A stretch of DNA of 64,000 nt from Sinohyriopsis cumingii. Lineage: Eukaryota; Mollusca; Bivalvia; Unionida; Unionidae. The notes beneath the pieces were generated by a model. It had not been told where the DNA came from. It worked only from the letters and a program-made list of their open reading frames with translations, and made no database searches. A program made the position numbers and the translations under genes. Positions 59,466 through 64,000 of the stretch are shown in pieces. Position 1 is the first letter of the stretch, and each line of letters starts with the position of its first letter. The DNA lies in contig CM068835.1 of the NCBI GenBank assembly GCA_028554795.2, positions 35,172,401-35,236,400 on the forward strand, read 5' to 3'.

Positions 59466-59546
59466 ATTCCACTATTTATACTGACGGCCATGTATATAGC
59501 CTATCAATAGCTGAAAAAAACGAGTTGAACACAAACAACAGGAACA
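59466..59546 (+). mobile_element. SINE family G, 3' tail fragment
   Basis: 'actatttatactgacggcca', 'atagcctatcaatagctgaa' and 'gttgaacacaaacaac' match the last third of the copy at 49333-49583. The tRNA-like head is absent. Confidence 0.6.
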
Positions 59547-59549
59547 TCT

Positions 59550-60030
59550 TTAAAAGGGGTATTTACGGCTATATGACTGTGAACTTGATGCTTTCCAAGT
59601 GATAACCCAAGGACTGTGCGCTGAGAAAAAGAACGGACACATGGGCATGACAGGAGTTATTGTTTTTGACTTAAAAACAAGAAAATTAGTCATCTACTTC
59701 TGCAATATACCAAAAATTAAAGCATTATTTTTTTGGGCAGTGTACGTTGAATTTTTTCCTAAATATGCAAAGTGGCTTCTGAACCGACCCTTACTCCTTT
59801 CCATGTCGGTAATAATTCTAATTGACAAGTTTCATCCCTTGATAGATTTTCATAGTACCTGGCTTGAATCATTATCAAGCTAAGTTAGTTGATAATAATA
59901 TAATTATGGCAAAATTGAAAGTTGAATTTGGAAATTAACATACGATACGAATACAAAATTATTTCATAACAACAAATAAGTCATATGGTCAAACTATTGT
60001 TTTCGGATGAGAGAGAGAGAGAGAGGTGAA
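59550..60030. other. No gene confirmed; one 94-codon frame
   Basis: A plus-strand frame at about 59599-59883 has hydrophobic character in its second half but no motif or splice context. A (GA)n run lies at about 60008-60025. Confidence 0.3.
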
Positions 60031-60035
60031 TTAGG

Positions 60036-60190
60036 CAGGGTCGTAGAAAGTTATCACGGGCCCTGGGGTAAGAAACACCCGGGCTTATCCTAGTTCTTGT
60101 TCAAACAAAAAATTTCTTTTATAAAATTAAAAAGTGTTTTTCGGGCCCCGAGGATATATCCCCAGTTGACCCCGCGGCACCTCCCCCCCC
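60036..60190 (+). mobile_element. Possible hAT-like MITE end
   Basis: 'cagggtcgtagaaagttatc' followed by 'acgggccctggggtaag' has the look of a hAT element end, but the matching right end and target repeat are missing. A C run at about 60184-60195 lies beside it. Confidence 0.3.
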
Positions 60191-60194
60191 CACC

Positions 60195-62620
60195 TTGTCG
60201 GTCAAGGAATTAGCTCCGAATGAATATAAGCTTGCTAATAATATATTACAAAGTTTGGATGGTGAAATTATTTATATAGAATTAGCAACGGTAGTTAAAG
60301 GCGTGCATAGTCATAAATGTTCGGGCTTGGATGGATTTACTGTAGAGTTTTGTTTTTGCTTTGCTTGTTTGATTTTATTTTTCGTTTGCTTTTTGTTGTA
60401 TTTTGTGCTTTTCTGGGGTGTTTATAATTATATCAGTAAATTGTAGATTTATATCAGATTCCTTATCATTGACTGAAAAAGAAATATCATATCATGCAGA
60501 CGAAAACCAAATAATAAAAAAGGAATTCTTTTTGAGGTAATGGCGACCAATGGCTCAGCTTGTATAGCAAGTATGATTTTAAAAAATGTGGTGTGGATAA
60601 TGTATTACATGGAGACGAAAAGGGAATTATTTGTGAAAGATTTATTTAGGGAAAGTATTAGAATTATATTTTATATATTATCTAAAGCAAGAAAGCGAGA
60701 TATTTATTCTTGGTCTAATTATGTCTATGGATTCTGAAAATACATTTGATACAATTTCATGGAAATTTATAGACACAACTGTTACTTTAATTTCGGCGAT
60801 TCAATTCTTAAAAGGAAAAATACTCTTTTATATGGGAGCTAATTCATGTATATTTTGAAATGGATACATGTCAGTCTGTTTTTAATGTAACACGAGGGTG
60901 AAGACTTGGAGATCGAATTTCTCCATATATATTTTATTGTGCCTGAAATGGTAAGAAACAAAGGAATTACTGTTAATAATACTAGAAATAAAACATCCAC
61001 ATGTAAATGATACTTTGATGTTTTTAAATGGTAGTGCAATTTGAAGTTATATTAGATGTGGTATAAACATTTTACAAACTGTCAGAATAAAAATCAATCT
61101 TGAAAAGATATTAAAAGTTTTGGATTGGGTCATCTTCGACATGAAATGTTTCATCGTGTCATGATTTTAATAGAATAGGTTGCGATCAAAGGCCAATTAA
61201 AATTGTAGGTGTAATTTGATATTTGGATTTAAATTCACCTGAAATAATGACGGAAATAAGTTCAACACTTAATAGTTGGAAAAGAGAAAACTTACTCTAG
61301 CTAGAACATTTTTTTATAACTGAATCCTAAGCTTTATCTAAATCTATATACATATTTCAATATTTGCCTGATCCACCACGATTTCTCACATACAAAATTG
61401 AAAAATTGTTTTTAAATGTATTTGGAATTCGGGGCCAGCTCGTTTTAAAAGAAGGGTGATTTCTCAAGATTATAATCACGAAGGCCTGTAGATGCTTACA
61501 ACAAAAGATTTTATTAAAGTATTGAAGATATCATGGTTAAGAAAAATCATTAGGCACAAAAATAAATATCGTGTATTGATTTTAAGAACATATTTCCTTT
61601 TAATAACATATATCACTTATTGCTTGGAAATCTTATCATTAAGTTCAGGAAAAATGTACTAGAGGTTTGGCAAGAATTTACTGAAAGGTGAAAATTGCTA
61701 CCTTTGAAAGGTTTATTCTCATCAATGTGATGTAATTCAAGCAGGCTATGACCAAAATGGGTTTATGAATTAAAAAATATGTATGGATTGACAATATTTT
61801 TAGAACATGTGTCAGTGATTAGGAAACTTCATCTAAATTGGACAGATTTAAATGGAAGTGAAAAGATAAGAATTAAAGAATATACAGTTTTGTAGTAAGA
61901 TATAATGTGTGTGTATGTATGTGTGTGTGCGATTTGGATTTTTAATGCAGCTGTATCAATTTTTCATTTATATGGCTACGATGTTGCAGTTTATGTGATG
62001 TCTAGCACTGGGACAACATGCCGCAGACATGAATCATTATGTCCTACCCAGTCACATGACACCAGGCCGAGACCAATCCTAACACTATCCTCTTAATGTT
62101 GAGCGCCAAGCGAGAATGCTGCTAGTAATAATCTTTGGTATGACTCGGCGGAGGCTCGAACCCGTGACCTCCTGCATCCTACGCGGACGCTCTAACCACT
62201 TAGGCCACCGTAGTTGTAAAGCTATGATGTCTATTTTTCATATATCTTGATGAATAATAGAGGAAGCAGAATTTTGTATGGTGTCATTACTGAAGAAAAT
62301 GAAGGGGTCGCGAATAGTGAATCTGCTATTGTACATTCAGATAAAAGAATTCATTATCTTTCTCTGCATGCTCACATTGATGATGCCAAATTTTCTGTTT
62401 AAAATTACATAAAATATTTTATACAAATTAAGTTTGCACAAAGGCAGATTTCTAGATAATGATAAATGTATTTTTTGAATGTTTAAAAGTAAATCATTTG
62501 CCGATTAAAACAGAACAGTGGATGAAAAATAATTTTAATATTAATACAAATCTTTACAAAACTATAATATTCAGAACTGCCCAGATCATCGGCAGGAATG
62601 TTTCTGAGGGAGTGGGGACA
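60195..62620 (+). mobile_element. L1/Tx1-like LINE ORF2 relic, interrupted by a SINE
   Basis: RT landmarks in order: 'HSHKCSGLDGFTVEF' at about 60312 (the 'NKSPGxDGFTxEF' block), 'SMDSENTFDTISWKF' at about 60722 (the DFxKAFDxxxW block), 'GDRISPYIF' at about 60910 (the 'GDPxSPYLF' block), 'FDIWI' and 'TLNSWKRENL' at about 61220-61300 (thumb), and 'FFECLKVNHLPIKTEQWMKN' at about 62470 near the end. Frames change throughout and stops are frequent. It is from the same family as the fragment at 20640-21035. The SINE at 61985-62220 lies inside it. Confidence 0.75.
61975..62230 (-). mobile_element. tRNA-derived SINE (family M) with target duplication
   Basis: The SINE spans about 61985-62220 and is flanked by 'gctacgatgt' (61975-61984) and 'gctatgatgt' (62221-62230), 9 of 10 matching. 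The body matches the 47472-47695 copy with a shorter linker ('gctgctagtaataatcttt'). It sits inside the LINE relic, so the SINE is the younger of the two. Confidence 0.9.
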
Positions 62621-62669
62621 ACCTTAATGGGGGAGACAAAGCCCTAAACAAAGGGATATACTTGTATTC

Positions 62670-62828
62670 CGTACAATCAGGCCCGGTCCAAGGGCAAGGC
62701 GAACGAGGCAACCGCCTTGGGCCCTGCGCTTTCATGATATCAACTCCGCAATTTGTTTGCATGGGGCCTCGCGCTTATCGTTTGCTGTCTTGGGCCCCGC
62801 ACATCTTACGGCCGGGCCTGAGTACAAT
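62670..62828 (+). mobile_element. hAT-like MITE, 'caggcccgg' family, forward
   Basis: The element spans 62678-62820, from 'caggcccggtccaaggg' to 'cttacggccgggcctg'. Internal inverted blocks 'ccttgggccc' and 'cttgggccccgcacat' occur near both ends. The flanks are 'cgtacaat' and 'agtacaat' (7 of 8), an 8-bp target duplication as in hAT elements. Confidence 0.85.
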
Positions 62829-62829
62829 G

Positions 62830-63650
62830 GAATCTTTATGAGGGGGGATGCTACCCTTGACCCCCACCCACCCCTTCTCCACAGACGTCCAGCGTATATT
62901 GCAAGCGATATTTACCTTCTTAGGGGTCATCCATTTAGTACTTACGCAAAAATCTGGCAAAGCTTGACCCCTCCCCCTCCCTGTACACATGCTTACTTTT
63001 TACAACACCACCCCACCTGCGTTCGTACGCTTGACGCCCCCCCCCCCAATTTTATAGAACGGACTATATTTAATCCACGCAGAAACCATAAAGGATTAAT
63101 AATATTAACGTGTTTAATAAAACAGATAGTCCACCGACGTTGAATGTCTGGCTGCATCAAAGAAATAAGCTGCGTAACTTTTAACAGTTTGTCTAGTGTC
63201 CACTAAAATTCAAACGCCGACTGAACACAGTCAAACAGGTTACGTATTAGACAACTTATTATCGAGGTTTCACCCCCTCCCCATCCATGCGTACGTACTA
63301 AAGGGACGGCCCCTTACTGTTGTAGCGAAACGTTTTATCTAAAAATAAAAATTTTCTGAATCGCCTTTAAATTTTTAAGTTTGAATTGAGAGATATATTG
63401 CAGAGTTAACGAACAAGTTATTCAAAGTTTGTTTGCAGTCTGATTTCAATCAGATTGACATAGTTTGTAAGACTTTCGTATTTTAATGATTCTTCTAATT
63501 TATATATTCGCAAGTCTCCGTTTTATATAAAATGTTTCTGTATTCTAAACAAAAAAGTATTTTAAAAAATAACATTAAAAGATCATTAATTACGCGACAT
63601 ACTTGCTCGCACTGTTAACCTTGAGGTCAAGATTTCACTGATAGAAAATA
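62830..63650. other. No gene seen
   Basis: Contains a C run at about 63036-63046 and AT-rich sequence. The frames near 62830-63140 are mostly MITE and C-run by-products. Confidence 0.5.
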
Positions 63651-63653
63651 TAC

Positions 63654-63825
63654 GTTTAGGTCAGGCCCGGCTCTAGGATGTGCGGGGCCCAAGGCAGCAA
63701 GCGATGAGCGGGATCCCAAGCAAAAAACAAACAAAATATTGCATTGCCGAGTTGGTATCCTTTAAGCGCGGGGCCCAAGGCGGTTGCCTCATTCGCCTTG
63801 CTCTAGGGCCGGTCCTGGTTTAGGT
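63654..63825 (-). mobile_element. hAT-like MITE, 'caggcccgg' family, reverse
   Basis: The element spans 63662-63817 and is flanked by a perfect 8-bp duplication 'gtttaggt' (63654-63661 and 63818-63825). The sequence is the inverted counterpart of 62678-62820, with 'aaggcggttgcctcattcgc' and 'gcaaggcgaacgaggcaacc' as matching blocks. Confidence 0.9.
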
Positions 63826-64000
63826 TTTGTTTTAACATTTTCGTTTGCTAATATTGCCTATAGATTCGCATCATGTTTGACATTTATTATTATGACACAA
63901 TGACAGTTCATCCGATGACTTGCACACGTGCCTCATTTCACCTAACTAAGATTTCGGTTATTATTATTTTTTCTCACTTTCGAATATTTCCGAAAACATT

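Noticed and set aside
14098..62216. tRNA genes suggested by A/B boxes in several places
   Set aside because: All are heads of SINEs with shared bodies; none folds into a complete cloverleaf with the correct ends.
1..64000. CRISPR array or bacterial operon structure
   Set aside because: Tandem arrays have no spacer/repeat alternation, and introns, SINEs and LINEs show a eukaryotic nuclear genome.

Overview
This is a 64 kb piece of an animal nuclear genome. It is AT-rich and gene-poor, with spliceable introns, many microsatellites and short tandem arrays, several tRNA-derived SINEs, broken LINEs, MITEs and a decayed Polinton/Maverick. The SINE types, the multiplied 'CAAGATGGC...' repeats and the mix of transposon families suggest a lophotrochozoan, most likely a mollusc. 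That is an inference from repeat style; the species cannot be named from the sequence.

The best protein-coding gene is on the minus strand: a large last exon (39186-43482) joined in phase to a small first coding exon (49009-49106), giving 1464 residues. It is Ser/Thr-rich and disordered, with a basic conserved-looking centre and a C-terminal coiled coil resembling that of vertebrate LRIF1. The 3' half of this gene and its downstream flank (about 34.7-42.45 kb) are present again, strongly decayed, at about 0.4-6.2 kb. Comparing the two copies shows a LINE that entered only the first copy, and a mariner relic and a hAT-type MITE present only in the second.

Region by region: 0-6.2 kb, decayed duplicate with a LINE inside. 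6.8-13 kb, five tandem arrays (25, 49, 45, 45 bp and diffuse flanks), plus a possible 48-codon exon. 13.3-18.3 kb, SINE fragments, a spliced but broken KDZ/HMGXB3-like transposase gene, and a Mutator-type MITE. 20.5-26.4 kb, a LINE fragment abutting a degraded Polinton: integrase with chromodomain, penton, basic core protein, major capsid, Cys-cluster protein and protease, with a 0.6 kb insertion. 26.6-32.4 kb, a repeated module (TATA-containing promoter-like block, coiled-coil ORF, GT-rich spacer) mixed with a LINE RNase H domain, a SINE and a second Mutator-type MITE. 34.7-49.1 kb, the main gene and its downstream duplicate flank. 49-56.7 kb, 43-bp and 42-bp tandem arrays, SINEs and a second YY1-like repeat array. 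60-64 kb, a LINE ORF2 relic with a SINE inside, and two hAT-like MITEs in opposite orientation.

Apart from the LRIF1-like gene, nearly everything recognisable is mobile or repeated DNA. The unusual elements are the promoter-plus-coiled-coil module at 26.6-32.4 kb, the paired arrays of 'AAGATGGCNGCC' units with a shared end module, and the Polinton relic.
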